DNA of 64,000 bases from Gonatopus flavifemur (GCA_018340375.1 JAFFJZ010000002.1:43234001-43298000), one strand, 5' to 3'. Positions 32,663 through 44,045 are shown, counted from the stretch's first letter. Numbers and translations: made by a program. Notes: generated by a model not told the origin, from the letters alone.

Positions 32663-34961
32663 CAATCCCAAGATTTTGAACTTGAACCAACTTGAAAGAT
32701 CCAAGGAACATCTATTTTATGAAGAAATATGCAAAATCATGTGAGATCTTATAACTAAGACTTTCACAAATTATTAAAACAAAAACACTAACAATAACAG
32801 CAGAATGTTGAAAAGTAGCATGAAATTTCAATATGCTTCAATTCCTCGTTATAATGAAAAATTCGTAGAATAAAAGATAGAGTTGTATCAACAGTGTGAA
32901 TAATTCATTGTAACATTATTGTGAGACACAGATTATTTATATGGATATAAATTCGATCACAAATAGAAAATTTCAATCCCATTAAATTCGCATGAAAATC
33001 TGAATGATACCTGTAAAATGATCTCAAATCATTTTTCTTTTAACAATGTTGAATTTTAAAGATTCTATCTTAGAGTTAAGAAGAAAATTAATATATAGAA
33101 ACAGTAGCTAGATTTAAAAATTGTCTTTCCCTCTTCATTCGATCATGTGTAACAAAAGTTAAAAAATAGGCTGCGATCTATCATTTATTCTTCGTTGCAC
33201 GTTTTTTGAAGGGGAACAGAAGAATCTCTAAACCCAGCTCTGTGTAGAAATGATTATTCTTAAATATTATGATATCGAGAAGCTCGGTGGTATAAGTTAC
33301 CTCAAATGTACAATTAATCATTAAATTTCCGAATGGAAATAATAAAATAGGAAGAATAATAATTTTAGCAATTTAAGTTTGATATGCTCTTCGATTATTT
33401 CAAAATACTGTAACCAAGTTTATGAATTTTGTATTCAAGGTAATATAAGATTTAACAAAATCATTATAAAAAGTTTGTTCAATTTTTATTGTTGTATTTT
33501 TATTTCTGTCATTTACGATGTTATATTATTATGAATAAATATATATCAAGAAATATTCGGTTTATATCATAAAAAAAATCACGTATTGTAATGTTATTTC
33601 ATTATTTCATCACATAAATTTTGTACTTTTAAAAACCACGTGTTGGCGTTGATGAGAGAAAATTTCATACATTTTGATATATCAATTTGATGGGTTTTGA
33701 ATAGGTATTCAAGTAATTTATATTAGCTCCAACTTCTACACAACAACTAAACTATGGTAATTTAACTCTCTTCATCAAATTAATCCTGACAAATCTGACC
33801 ATTGAGAAGATCCTCCCACCTTCGAATTCGATCATACTCATAATGTCTAAAAATATTCTTAAATATTTGTCAAGAGAAATTCAAAAACATTACGATGAGT
33901 AGAAGAATAATCCGTTTATTATTAAACAAACAAGTTTAATTGTTTTGTCACTCAATTTAATGGTATTTTCTTTTAAATTGAAAATAGTTATTTTTCAGTA
34001 TAGAGAAGTAAGAAATACATCTCGGCTAATAAATTAATATTTTTAAATAATTTATCTATCGATAGATATCGAATATCATATGCTACAACGTTAATTACAT
34101 ATTTTACATAATTATTTTAAATAAGTGATGGCAACACATATAAAAAGATAGATGTTCATATAGAATCATCGAAAGAAGTATCGAGCAAAGTATTTACCTC
34201 ATTATTCATTTCTATCAACCGATCAAGAGATTATAACTGTAATTATTCAAAAATGATTGAATACAGTCAAAAGATTTTCACAGAAACAGCCTCATTATTC
34301 TTAGAATACTGCTAATATGCGGATTAAAGTTTTAATTAGCTTCAATTCTAATGAATTAAATTTGAACAAAATGTGAATTAGATCATGAAAAATTGAATAA
34401 CCAGGAGGGGTTTTGAATTGTTATGAGCCACGGATATGAAATCGTCAGTCACATGATAAAACGTGTCAAGTCAAGTTATTGAATAATTTTTATTTCAATG
34501 ATAAATGTTTCCATTCGCAATCCCTCATAAATTAAATTGTTCGTTTGAATCACAGCTATGCTAATGAATTCATTTTGAACGATTATTCAACTTCCACAAT
34601 AATGAGAATTGAAAAGAATGATCGAAGAAATTATAAAGTGACTTGTTACGTTTTGTTATGTGATCGACGAAATATTGTTGCATACATATCACGAAGTCTA
34701 GTCGAGTATGCGCATTGAGAATTCTACGGCAAAGAACCGTAGATCTATTAAACAATTGTATTTTATGTGCTATTTGAAAATTGCTGTACTATAAAATCCA
34801 CATGAAGGGAAATGAGTGGCATGGCACTGGTCAATTTTTTCGAAACGATGCAAAAATTCATGAATTAGTTTAAAATATTTCAAAGTATCTCCAGCGTCTC
34901 AAGAAATGCTGTATTTTAAATCAATTCACGCATTTTTTTGTAGTTTGTATAAGAAAAAAAA
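32663..34961. other. Long AT-rich gap between convergent genes
   Basis: About 2.3 kb of very AT-rich sequence. No inverted-repeat element, tandem array or convincing exon was found, in contrast to the MITE-dense flanks. It may include 3' UTR of the CRAL-TRIO gene. Confidence 0.4.
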
Positions 34962-35069
34962 ATGGCTAAAGTGACATCGCTCGTATCACGTCAAAGTAAA
35001 AGGATCACCGATATGAAGAAGATGATGAATGATTTACGTCAAATGAATGTAAAGTACAATTTCTTATAA
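34962..35069 (+). CDS. Small open frame of 35 aa, doubtful
   Basis: ATG in a strong context (AAAAAATGGC) 19 bases after an acceptor-like CATTTTTTTGTAG. The peptide begins MAKVTSLVSRQSKRITDMKK, basic and helical, and ends at TAA 35069. An optional donor (AATGTAAAG at 35045) would make it a first coding exon. No family is recognised and no partner exon was found. Confidence 0.2.
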   Translation: MAKVTSLVSRQSKRITDMKKMMNDLRQMNVKYNFL

Positions 35070-35104
35070 ATCAAGTAACACAAGAATTGTTATATTATCT
35101 TTTA

Positions 35105-35112
35105 ATTTATTC
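35105..35112 (-). other. Candidate polyadenylation signal of MMADHC
   Basis: On the minus strand GAATAAATT lies about 440 bases beyond the stop codon at 35551. Nearer AT-rich words could also act; this is only the clearest canonical hexamer. Confidence 0.3.
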
Positions 35113-35550
35113 ATCAACTTCCTTATTTATGTACTTTGAATCAATACCTTGAATACTATACGTTGTAAACTCAAAATTTTATGTATTGTAAGCGTGTTAC
35201 CTTTTTCTTACTAGCAACATTACATATTGAAAGTTGGAAAGATTTCGATTTATATGCTCCAAGCTATTTAAAAATATATATATATGTATGTATATATACT
35301 GCACTGTACACTGAATTGATAACGTTAATTCTTGTTAAAGTCATTTAAAAGGTCTCTCAAGAATTCTGTACTCGCTGGAGCGGTGGTATATAAACTTCCT
35401 GTAAAAAAAATTGAGTATATTTCAATTTCACTGCAAGAAAAGTAACGTCAAACAATTTGATACTTGAAAAATGAATGAGTTGTTACGTAATTTTATCTCT
35501 AACAGAGACTACAAATTTCGAAAAATTCTTTCTATGAAAAGAGTTCAATT

Positions 35551-37702
35551 CTAATCGAATGAAAAATATTTACCAACAAAATTCTTTTGATTGCCGTCAC
35601 TAGAAATGATTTTGCAATTATTTTTTTGTTCTATTTTGAAACCTAGACATCTAAATCTTTCATCGGTTTGATAAAGTGCGTTACTCTTGAGAGGACTCAT
35701 GTACGGTTGACCGCTGAATGGATTGATGAAATCTGCCCAATAGCCAACCATTTTCAATTTCATACAAATATCAGAGGCCCCTAAAACAAACTGTAAAAAC
35801 AAGAATGGAGACATAAAAATAAGGAAAAACGTCATTAGAAGTTTATATTTTAAATGAAAAGAAAAAACACACTCACATATTTAGCTAGTTTCTCAGTCTC
35901 CACCTCTTTACTCCATCTCATATTTTTGAGATTGGTTTTTTGGCTGATTGTGACTATGGTTAAGTGTATATTATTGAAATCGAGACTTCCTGGGAACAAT
36001 TCTTCTATACTCTTTCTCAACAAGATTGGACATTCCTGTGCGACGCATTGTAACATGGGTGGACTTTGTTCAGATCTTTTATCGTGCTCGATATAATTTT
36101 CATTGAAATCTCTTTGTTTATCCTCATCGTTGATGTTGACTAAATGTATGTTGACTTGAGAAGTTGTGGACGAACCCAACCAACCTGGTCCTATACTACC
36201 CGGTAGATAAAATCTGAATCCTCTGGGGGTCAACAACTCCCAATTTGCATTTGTTCCGAATGAAGTGTTATCGATATCTGAAAATTAAATTGTATTGTAT
36301 TATAATGTGTTTACTTCGTCATCCTTTCTGCGAGATGATTCTGTATTTAATAATAAAGTAAGTATCCTAAGATTTGTAAATTGTGGATTACAAATTTGGT
36401 TGAAAGATTGCAAATGTATAATTATATGTACATTTCATGCAAAAACAGAATTAAAAAGAGGATATGAATTGTAAATGAGAATTCTGTGAATGCACATTAG
36501 ATTATCTCCATCTTTGGATATTTAGTATTGCAAATTAATATGCAAAAGAAACAAAATATATATAAATATGTACAATAAGAATCTTGATACGATATTGAGA
36601 AAAGTGTCAGAAGTAAATTGATTGAAGTAGTCAAAAATCGAATTCAAAGTTTATCTATTTTCATTTGTTTCGATGCAATATTTATCTTTGTCGATCGATT
36701 TTTATTCTGCATCACGAGCAGGATACTGATTTCTCGTATACAAAGATATCAAATGAAATTCATGAGTATGAGTATGCATATTTCATTTTACTCATTTGTG
36801 ATATCGTAAATTATTGATAAATATGGAAATAAAAAAAAGTTTTATTGAATCTGCCGAGTGTTTCACATAAAATTGTGTTTACCGTACAATTCTGAAACTC
36901 CAATCCTGTATATCAAAGTGTAAAGGTGACTTTCAATGACTATGAATCTATTGAAAATGTGTTTAAAAGATCGATGACGAAAAATAATCTTGAGAAAAAA
37001 GTTTAGTCATCGAAATAAATAAATGTTAAAAATGAGAAATATTTGATAATCACAATTTTTATATGACAAACTGGAATTACGAGCCAATGGAGTTGAACAA
37101 AGAGCTAAATTTTGCTTTGCAATATGTGAGATTTACACAAGAGTCAATAAAGTTTGTATAATTCTTTGTTTGAATCATTAAAAGAATCTTGAAATTTATA
37201 AAAAAAAATATACATAAATACGAACAATGAGAACTGTTCAAATTGTAATCCTGAGAACGATTGAGTATACAATAAATTGATTCTTTAGACTTGAAAAAAG
37301 AATGATTCAAACTTCAATTACATTCTAATGAGAAGGAATAAATAAGGGAGATGATAATCAAGAACTCACTAAAAATAGAATAGATTGTCGCAAAAGGTTA
37401 CTCTCAAAGCATATGGAATATACTACAGAGTATAAATAAATATCAGAAGAAGAGCGTGAAAAAGTTCAAAGCAAATTAATACATACTAAATTAAAATACA
37501 ATACAGATTCAATTGTTGTGAAAATTCAATTATGCAATGAGATGTATATACGTGAATATTTACCATCCAAAGGCTCCCTATTCGACTTGACAATTTTGTA
37601 CGAACTGATATTCTTGTCACTTCGACGAGAATAATTAGCTCTTGCAACTAAGTTGAACAGGTTCAACGTTCTGTTCCTTTTGGCGAAATTCACAAAATGC
37701 AT
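35551..37702 (-). CDS. MMADHC: Cobalamin trafficking protein CblD (MMADHC orthologue)
   Basis: Minus-strand exons 37702-37564, 36277-35877 and 35790-35551 join in phase through GT-AG introns to 259 aa. CblD receives processed cob(II)alamin with MMACHC and directs it to cytosolic methionine synthase and mitochondrial methylmalonyl-CoA mutase. Family marks: TPRGFRFYLPGSIGPGW after the linker, CPILLRKSIEELFPG, LTIVTISQKT, and GYWADFINPFSG with TDERFRCLGF in the last exon. The N-terminus (AKRNRTLNLFNLVARANYSR) is basic and lacks acids, consistent with mitochondrial targeting. The ATG at 37702 lies directly after an acceptor. A candidate upstream exon ends in ATG at 37828-37826 before GTAAAC, so the start may read ATG-ATG across the junction. 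Slightly shorter than the vertebrate protein. Confidence 0.95.
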
Positions 37703-37828
37703 CTGTAAGAAACATTGCACACGATAAAACTTTGAGGTTATGTCTCGTTGAAGAATAAGAATTACAATCAAAACAACACGTTTGTGGCTTCATCAATATC
37801 ACTACAATTTAGTATCGATGTTTACCAT

Positions 37829-38200
37829 TGAGCTGCGATTCACATGCTGGCTAAAAATTACATATAAATATATTTATTTATTTATTTTGTCCTAGTATGT
37901 AACATAATTATACATATGTACACTGGCACAAAATGATGCAATATTTTTAATAAATTCTTTCTCAACACTACACACTGCGCGTATGTACGTGACAATGTCA
38001 ACGAACGACTATGAAATTGCAACGCGTGCAATTCAACGTTGGAAATGGGTTACGATTACGATAAAATCGGATGAATTTGAGCCATCTTCGGTAATTGTTA
38101 ACGATCGAAGTTTCATGCGTGCGCAACTTTGGGCGCGTAATTCAATATCACGTGATTGAGAACGTACATCAAGGAGGGTAAACATTTATTTATTTTGATT
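37829..38200 (-). promoter_or_regulatory. Probable MMADHC promoter region
   Basis: This region lies just upstream of the candidate first exon on the minus strand. It is locally GC-richer and contains a palindromic E-box TCACGTGA at 38148-38155, the type bound by USF/MITF/TFE-like bHLH-ZIP factors, next to GCGCAACTTTGGGCGCG. No TATA box is evident. Binding is inferred from the motif only. Confidence 0.35.
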
Positions 38201-38485
38201 TTATAAATAGATTGGATTTTTTTTTATCTTTCAATGTCTCAATAATTCGAAAAGAAACGTGGGGATCCGTCGGGTGAAATGAGACAGCGATGGCGAGAGA
38301 GGAAGATATGTTTTCAAAAACGCTTATATAATTTTTAAAAATATTTTTTCATATTTGGAACAAGGTCATTCCGATTATGCGTATTTCATGAACGCGAAGA
38401 TAATAATTTATGTAATTTGAACTTTATCATCGTGCTGTTAAACGTCAATTGAATCCTAACAAATAATGATAACTGCTGGTGCAAT

Positions 38486-38572
38486 TCCAGATAGTGCAAG
38501 AGTTCTAAAAGAATTCTTTATGAATATATTGTATTCATAATGAGCTCTTTGGGGAACCTTGTGCTATCTGGG
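38486..38572. mobile_element. Small MITE with CCAGATAGCACAAG-type ends
   Basis: TCCAGATAGTGCAAGAG on the left and CTTGTGCTATCTGGG on the right enclose facing AAGAATTC/GAATTCTT and TTCATAA words. It is one of several elements sharing a CCCARAYAGCAC terminus. Confidence 0.65.
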
Positions 38573-38648
38573 ATGAGTCGGGGATGGCCCTACAATGCCG
38601 GTGAAGCGCCGTCGCTGGCTGGGAAGATTTTCATAAAACCACATATTT

Positions 38649-38757
38649 CCCAAGTAACACCAATGTTCGTCAAATATTCTCCGAACGTTCTTAGAATATT
38701 TAAATGTCCTGCAGACATTCTCAGAATGTTTGACGCACGTTTTGTGCTACTAGGGTT
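38649..38757. mobile_element. Small MITE, CCCAAGTAACAC/CCCTAGTAGCAC ends
   Basis: CCCAAGTAACACCAATGTTCG on the left; the right end read inverted is CCCTAGTAGCACAAAACGTG. Facing GTCAAATATTCTCCGAACG and GAATGTTTGAC words form the stem. Confidence 0.6.
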
Positions 38758-38917
38758 GTGAAGTCGTTTTCTCAAAACCAATTCAAAATGAGACACAAAA
38801 CAATTTTAAGCTGAAATTAATAGAAAAAGGTCCACAATGAATGCTGCTGAATAAATTATAAAAATTAAATATATTTCCAGGGAGAGCAAAAATATAAACC
38901 CAAGTAACACAACCCTC

Positions 38918-39822
38918 ATGGAAAAACCCGATATCGGAATTTCATCGTTAAATCGTCAGTTACATTGTATTTTTATCGAACTCGTCCGATAATCCCGAAG
39001 AGAACATGAAGCTTCAGCGAACGTTCAGATCAGATGTGTATAGATCGAGCCAAAGGTTCATTAGAGCTAACTTTTAGATTCACAAACGTTTGACAAAGGT
39101 TCTACGGACGTTGAAATGTCCACCTCGAAATACGTTCAGGAAACATAGATGGAACGTTCGCTGAAGGTTCATCGAAGGTTTGACGAAGCTTCACAAAAAT
39201 ATCTATACCTATACTTTTGATCAATTTATATGAAAAATGAATTAATTAATAAACATACATCATTATAAATTAATCTAAGTATAGATATTTTTGTGAAGCT
39301 TCCTCAAACCTTCGATGAACCTTCAATGAACGTTCCATCTATATTTCCTGAACGTATTTTGAGGTGGACATTTCAACGTTTGTAGTACCTTTGACAAACG
39401 TTTGTGAATCTAAAAGTTAGCTTTCATGAACCTTCGACCCGATCTATACAGATCTAATCTGAATGTTCGCTGAAGCTTCATGTTCTCTTCCGGAACGAAA
39501 CAACACGATAGATTTTCGATATTGTTACGATGTATCCGATAAATGTCCAATGTAACCCTGGTGAAAATCCAAGAGTGGAGGGAGAGGATATTGCAACAAA
39601 TGGAGCGTGAAAAATGTTTCAATTCCCTTCTAAATTACGCCTAGATGACTCTTTGTTATGCTTAGATGACTCTTAGCTTACGCTTTCGTCGCGCTTTTGT
39701 CGCGCTCCAACGCTCCATTTTCACCAAGGAAACCCAATATAGATAGGTATCGGGAAATTATCAGTTTGCTGGTTGGATTTGTATGATTCAACGATGAAAT
39801 TCCGATATCGGGTTTTTTTCAT
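38918..39822. mobile_element. Large palindromic element with inner insertions
   Basis: The outer ends ATGGAAAAACCCGATATCGG and its complement at 39795-39822 enclose an inner 500-base palindrome at 38993-39492. The inner ends read CCCGAAGAGAACATGAAGC; the arms are about 230 bases, rich in AACGTT and GGTTC words. The right half also holds a separate palindrome at 39557-39729. The left edge is preceded by CCCAAGTAACACAACC (38899). Non-coding. Confidence 0.75.
39557..39729. mobile_element. Nested MITE, CCCTGGTGAAAAT ends
   Basis: CCCTGGTGAAAATCCAAGAG on the left and ATTTTCACCAAGG on the right; CGCTCCA/TGGAGCG words extend the stem. Inserted in the right arm of 38918-39822, which explains its asymmetry. 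Confidence 0.6.
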
Positions 39823-40202
39823 AAGCGAACAGGTTAAAAATGCTAAAAATGTGTTTGGAAAATTTTCTGAACATCTTTAGAACCTCCTGAACCTCCTCAA
39901 GCTGTTTCGAATAATTATGTGCTCTGCACCTTCATAGAATACCTGAACGAATTTATGCAAAATAGTCTCTTTTTCACATTTCTTCCATACTCATAAAATG
40001 ATCATAACATATTTGAGAAGTTCTTGTGTCACTTATTAGCAATACTATTTACAGGACATACTCTGCAGTCAAAATGCATAACTTTTTTGTTCGGCAAAAT
40101 TTGATTTGAGACTTAATTCTTGAGATATGAAATTTTTATAACATAACATTTTTAAATTGTTTTTTTCAAATTCAAATCACTAGCAGAAGCAGTGTGTGCT
40201 AC

Positions 40203-40350
40203 ATATCCCGAAGAGAACATGAAGCTCCGACAAACGTTCAAAATAGATCAACGTAAATCAGACCAAAGGTCCATTGGAGCTCAAGTTTGAATTTATAAAC
40301 ATTCGACGAAGGTCTGAGGAACGTTACAATGTCCGCTTGAAAATAATTTC
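40203..40350. repeat. Partial copy of the palindromic element at 38993
   Basis: CCCGAAGAGAACATGAAGC and then GACCAAAGGT(C/T)CATT(A/G)GAGCT match the left arm of 38993-39492. Only one arm is present; it is cut by the next MITE at 40356. Confidence 0.6.
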
Positions 40351-40355
40351 AAGGA

Positions 40356-40675
40356 ACCCAAGCAGCAACAGAATTTCAAAGTATATACGAAGTAGAAACG
40401 TTCGTAGAATGTACGGATGAGATACGAAGAATATATAATGAATGTTCATAGAATGTTCGGATGAGACTGTTTTAAATATACTTAGAACGTTCACAGTACA
40501 TTGGAAATTCACGATATACATTCAATTAACGTTCAATCAACGTGCTGTCGTATATTCGGTTACATACGTTCGATAAATATGCATAGCACCTATAGAACGG
40601 TCTCATTCGAATGTGCATAGAACATATTTCTAATATTCCAAGAACGTTCATAGTATATTCTGGTACTGCTTGGGT
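40356..40675. mobile_element. CCCAAGCAGCA MITE, copy 1
   Basis: Ends ACCCAAGCAGCAACAGA and, inverted, ACCCAAGCAGTACCAGA. The 320-base body is full of GAACGTTC, GTACATTC and ACATAT words in both orientations. It aligns end to end with 40831-41149 in the same direction. Confidence 0.8.
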
Positions 40676-40791
40676 TTCTGCCACCTTTTTGATGTCTTCT
40701 CAAGAGTTCTAAATGCTATGTAAAACATATTGCAGATAACTTTCAGATAGAATTTAGAACTCTTGAGAAGCCATCAAAAAGTTAGCAGAAA
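40676..40791. mobile_element. Palindromic spacer between the two MITE copies
   Basis: TTTCTGCCACCTTTTTGATG and TCTCAAGAGTTCTAAAT face their complements (ATTTAGAACTCTTGAGAAG; CATCAAAAAGTTAGCAGAAA). It is a separate small foldback element that abuts copy 1. Confidence 0.6.
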
Positions 40792-40830
40792 TCGACGCAT
40801 TAGAGAACATTCCGATATCTTTCAGATAAT

Positions 40831-41149
40831 ACCCAAGCAGCAACGGAAGTTCGAAGTATATACGAAATAGAAACGTTCGTAGAATGTACGAATAAGATAC
40901 GAAGAACATATAATGAACGCTCATGGAATTTTCGAATGAGACTGTTTTAAATATACTTAGAACGTACATAGTACATTCGAAATGTACGATACTCATTCAA
41001 TCGACGTTCGATTGACGTACCGTCGTATATTCGATTACATACGTTCGATGAACATGCACAGCACCTATGAAACGGTCTTTTGGAATGTACATAGAACATA
41101 TTTCGAATATTCTAAGAACGTTCATAGTATATTCTGGTGCTGCTTGGGT
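40831..41149. mobile_element. CCCAAGCAGCA MITE, copy 2
   Basis: Ends ACCCAAGCAGCAACGGA and, inverted, ACCCAAGCAGCACCAGA. Roughly nine in ten bases appear to match copy 1 by eye. Two copies 475 bases apart suggest local re-insertion or duplication. Confidence 0.8.
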
Positions 41150-41171
41150 ATTATAACAGTTTTCAATGGTG

Positions 41172-41301
41172 TTGGCCGATTCTGAAAGAATCGATTCTTT
41201 TTCATAGAATTTATATCAAAGCTTTATCAAAATTATATGAAAAACAATAAAAACTTGATAAATTTTTCATAGAAAAGAATTGATTTTTTCAAGATCGGCC
41301 A
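41172..41301. mobile_element. Small MITE with AATCGATTCTTTT arms
   Basis: TTGGCCGATTCTGAAAGAATC and TTCTTTTTCATAGAA face GAAAAGAATTGATTTTTTC and GATCGGCCA. Relatives lie at 54921-55060 and, less clearly, at 2930-3065. Confidence 0.6.
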
Positions 41302-41568
41302 TCCCTAGTTTCTAATGTTGGCCGAAGAATTGTTCCCTGGGGATGATTCAAACTGGTTGAATTCTGATTGGCTGGAATCCTGAAAATTTCAAATAGCTAC
41401 GACTTTGAACAGAAATATAACAGGATATTTCAATTTTTCTATCCAGAGACCCATCGTTTTTCAGCTCAGTGATTATCCTCCACCCTGTGGAAAAAATTGG
41501 GAAATTATGTATAATTCAATAAAATCTATATGTAAATGATGTACAATTATACATAAATTATACTCTTA

Positions 41569-41671
41569 CAGCACCACAGTCCAAGAAGAATTCTTAAAGA
41601 ATTCATAAAGAACACAATCAGTTCAATAAGAATTCTTTATGACTTCTTCTGGGACTTTGGTGATGTGTGGG
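41569..41671. mobile_element. Small MITE with CAGCACCACAGTCC end
   Basis: CAGCACCACAGTCCAAGAAG on the left; the right end inverted reads CCCACACATCACCAAAGTCCC. Facing AAAGAATTCATAAAGAA and AATTCTTTATGA words form the stem. Related to 38486-38572. Confidence 0.55.
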
Positions 41672-42189
41672 TATAAAGGGGAGACCGAATACAGTTGGGA
41701 CACAACAAATATTTTGCTGATTGTTTGAATAAGAAGTGAACCACGCAACGTGTTGTGAACGATGCGACACTGAGATTCGTGTTCGAACCTGAATTTCACT
41801 TCATCCCTTCCTGGATCTCTCTTCCCATCGGCAAGAATTGGCGAGATATCAATCTGTTTCAACCGTCCTATGCTTCAACCATACCCGATTTACTCTAATT
41901 TTACAAAATTTTTCATATGGGGGTGATGAGTCAATTTTTTTAGAATTCGAGGATTCGTGGGAATTTTTCCTTGTCAAGCGAAGTTCCTAACAGCGAGATA
42001 TGTCTTTGTTATGTTTCATGAACGCTCAGAAAACCTTCCCTACGTTTTATAAACTTTCCATAAACGTTCCAGTGGCACTTTGTGCTGTCCGGATATTATT
42101 TATATCCCACACAGCACATAATATTGCTGCAATATTTCAATCTTGATAAAATATTACAAATTACAATACAATGCTCCCGCACAATTGCA

Positions 42190-42520
42190 CACAGAAAAAA
42201 ATGTTCAGCTGTGCCAGCTCAATTTTAGCTGCTGCAGCGAAATATCTACACGGAGAGAAATTTGTAGTTAAATTTACTATGTTATTATTGTCTCCGAGGA
42301 ACAGACTGAACTATGACGGGTTCCCCCATAAAACATAGTAAATATGATCAGCATTCTATTGTTGTACCATAGTAAAAATATGCCCTTCATAGTGAAATCC
42401 GACAGAATTCAGTCTGTTCCTCGGGAACAATAATAACATAGTAAATTTAACTACAAATTTCTCTCCGTGTAGCTACGATAGCTAAAATCTAGCTGATACA
42501 GCTAAACATCTTTTTCCGTG
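42190..42520. mobile_element. AGCT-dyad element, middle layer
   Basis: CACAGAAAAAAATGTTCAGC on the left and CATCTTTTTCCGTG on the right, with CA on both flanks. The interior has CAGCTGTGCCAGCTC, TAGCTGCTGCAGCG and GATAGCTAAAATCTAGC dyads. It is split by the palindromic MITE 42249-42469. Confidence 0.65.
42249..42469. mobile_element. Palindromic MITE, CACGG termini, inner layer
   Basis: CACGGAGAGAAATTTGTAG on the left, with its perfect complement on the right, flanked by TA. The arms run about 70 bases through TAAATTTACTATGTTATTATTG and CCGAGGAACAGACTGAA, with a change in spacing. It shares its CACGGAGAGAAAT tip with 19894-20147. Confidence 0.85.
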
Positions 42521-42598
42521 CAGTATTATAAATCCGAATATGATATATTGTGGCAATATTGTGATATCATAAATTATAATCCAGACAACAAAGTGCTA

Positions 42599-43653
42599 CA
42601 CTGTAAAAAAAAACTGGAAATTTACTGTGCAACTGGACTGGAAATTTCCAGTGCTAGTACTGGAATATGGATATTCCAGTACATGTACAGAGATTTTGTT
42701 GTTACGTTACTGAAAATTTACCAAGCATAACTGAAAATTCAGTCATTGTACTGGAATTTTCAAGTTTGAGATGATGTACTGAAATTTTGCCATGATTTCG
42801 CGAAAATTTTACCGGCTCGTACTACAATTTTATAGTTCTTGTGCACCAAAAAAAAATATTCCCTCAAAAAGGACTTGAGAAAAAATTTGGAATTTAGAAA
42901 AAAAAACCTAATCGTTGGTATACTGGAATTATACAGGTTTTTAACTGCAATTCTCAGGTTTTGTGATGGAATTTTCCAGTTACTATGCAATTGAATTATA
43001 CAGGTTTTGAACTGCAATTTTCAGGTCGTGTGATGGAATTTTCCAGTTGCTATGCAACGGAATTTAATCACTGTTGCACTGAAATTTTCCACTTCTATTG
43101 GACTTCGTCATTTCTGGCAGGAAAAATTTCAAGTCTTTATATTAAAAATTTCCTGATTGAGATTTTGAATAATAATTGTAATTGTAGCCAATGAAATTGA
43201 TATATGAGGTTTTTCCAAGACTTATCCTCTTGTGTTCTAGATATGAAGCATATGTAGTAACCCAAGCTGGCCTTCCAACATGTCGCGCTATAGCTCATCG
43301 GTTAGGTCTTAGGTTTCAGTTGGTAGGCAGGTAGAAAAGTGTGGGTTCAAATCCTGTTAGGTAGACATGAGTTTCTGTCCATCCAAATGAACGATCAAAA
43401 GTTTCTCAATCATCTTGGAACACAAGGACCCTGCAAAATCACTTTGCGTGAGCAATTTTTTTTCAATTTTCATGGATATTTTCAGCATTAATTTTCCAGT
43501 ACATGTCCTGGAAAAGTCCAGCTCGTGTACTGAAAAATTCCAGTACCGAGGCTCAGAAAATTTCCAGTTTTGATGCGGGAATTCCATAACGTTTGCACTG
43601 AATTTTTGCAGTACAAATGTGCTGAAATTTTCCGGTGAAATTTTTTTACAGTG
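42599..43653. mobile_element. CACTGTAAAA element with ACTGGAA repeats
   Basis: CACTGTAAAAAAAAACTGG on the left and AAATTTTTTTACAGTG on the right, flanked by TA. The 1055-base body is filled with ACTGGAAATTTCCAGT-type words. A SINE-like sequence is inserted at about 43195-43460. The long minus-strand open frame from 43845 into this element reads through the repeats and is not a gene. Confidence 0.75.
43285..43375 (+). repeat. tRNA-derived SINE-like sequence 1
   Basis: An RNA polymerase III A box TAGCTCATCGG at 43291-43301 and a B box GGTTCAAATCC at 43344-43354 are 53 bases apart, within the range of tRNA-derived SINEs. The cloverleaf is not intact. The middle, TTAGGTTTCAGTTGGTAGGC, is shared with the sequence at 50725-50800 on the other strand. 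Confidence 0.6.
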
Positions 43654-43669
43654 TAGAAAAATTCGCAAC

Positions 43670-43712
43670 AACTTCCCAACAACACGGAGCAACTGCTGTT
43701 GGGAAGTTGCTG
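43670..43712. repeat. Short hairpin
   Basis: CAACTTCCCAACA and TGTTGGGAAGTTG form a 13-base perfect stem with a loop of about 17 bases, directly right of 42599-43653. Probably a MITE remnant. Confidence 0.5.
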
Positions 43713-43861
43713 GGAGATCGCGTCGCCAAATGCACATCAACATGCAGCAAACTTGAAAGTCGTTATCATGGTGTTGCGAAGATATTTGGATACATGGAGC
43801 TATGAAACGTGAGATCAAACAATCCACCAACAACCACTGGTGCATCTGCGCCTAGGCCAAC

Positions 43862-44045
43862 CTGGGCTATGACCTAGGGGCGGTAGAACTGAGGGGCTAC
43901 ATCACGATATAATTTATATATACTAATATCAAACTTATATATAAACTACATCGAATTATTTATCAATTATGTATAATTCCGAGAATTTTCCTCCTCTGGG
44001 AGCGGTACTATATATCTGGTCTAGGGGCGGGGAATTTTCAGATGC
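43862..44045. repeat. CCTAGGGGCGG repeat fragment
   Basis: CCTAGGGGCGGTAGAACTGAG and later GTCTAGGGGCGGGGAATTTTC are direct relatives about 150 bases apart. The GC-rich tip contrasts with the AT-rich body. It resembles the end of a DNA transposon but no pair of inverted ends was established. Confidence 0.35.

Larger units (their letters stand above)
42107..42598. mobile_element. AATATTGC element, outer layer of a triple nest
   Basis: It starts CCCACACAGCACATAATATTG and ends near TATTGTGATATCATAAATT, then CAACAAAGTGC. AATATTGC/GCAATATT dyads recur. The middle is replaced by 42190-42520. A relative with terminus CCCATATAGTACATAATATT (inverted) lies at 45620-45741. Confidence 0.55.

Noticed and set aside
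43285..43375. A functional tRNA gene
   Set aside because: A and B boxes are present, but acceptor and anticodon stems do not form and the box spacing is too long, so a SINE remnant is the better reading.
43357..43845. 162-codon minus-strand open frame, the second-longest in the window
   Set aside because: It reads through the right part of a CACTGTAAAA element and a SINE-like insertion, with runs of Phe/Ser from repeated ACTGGAA words. No family or splice context.
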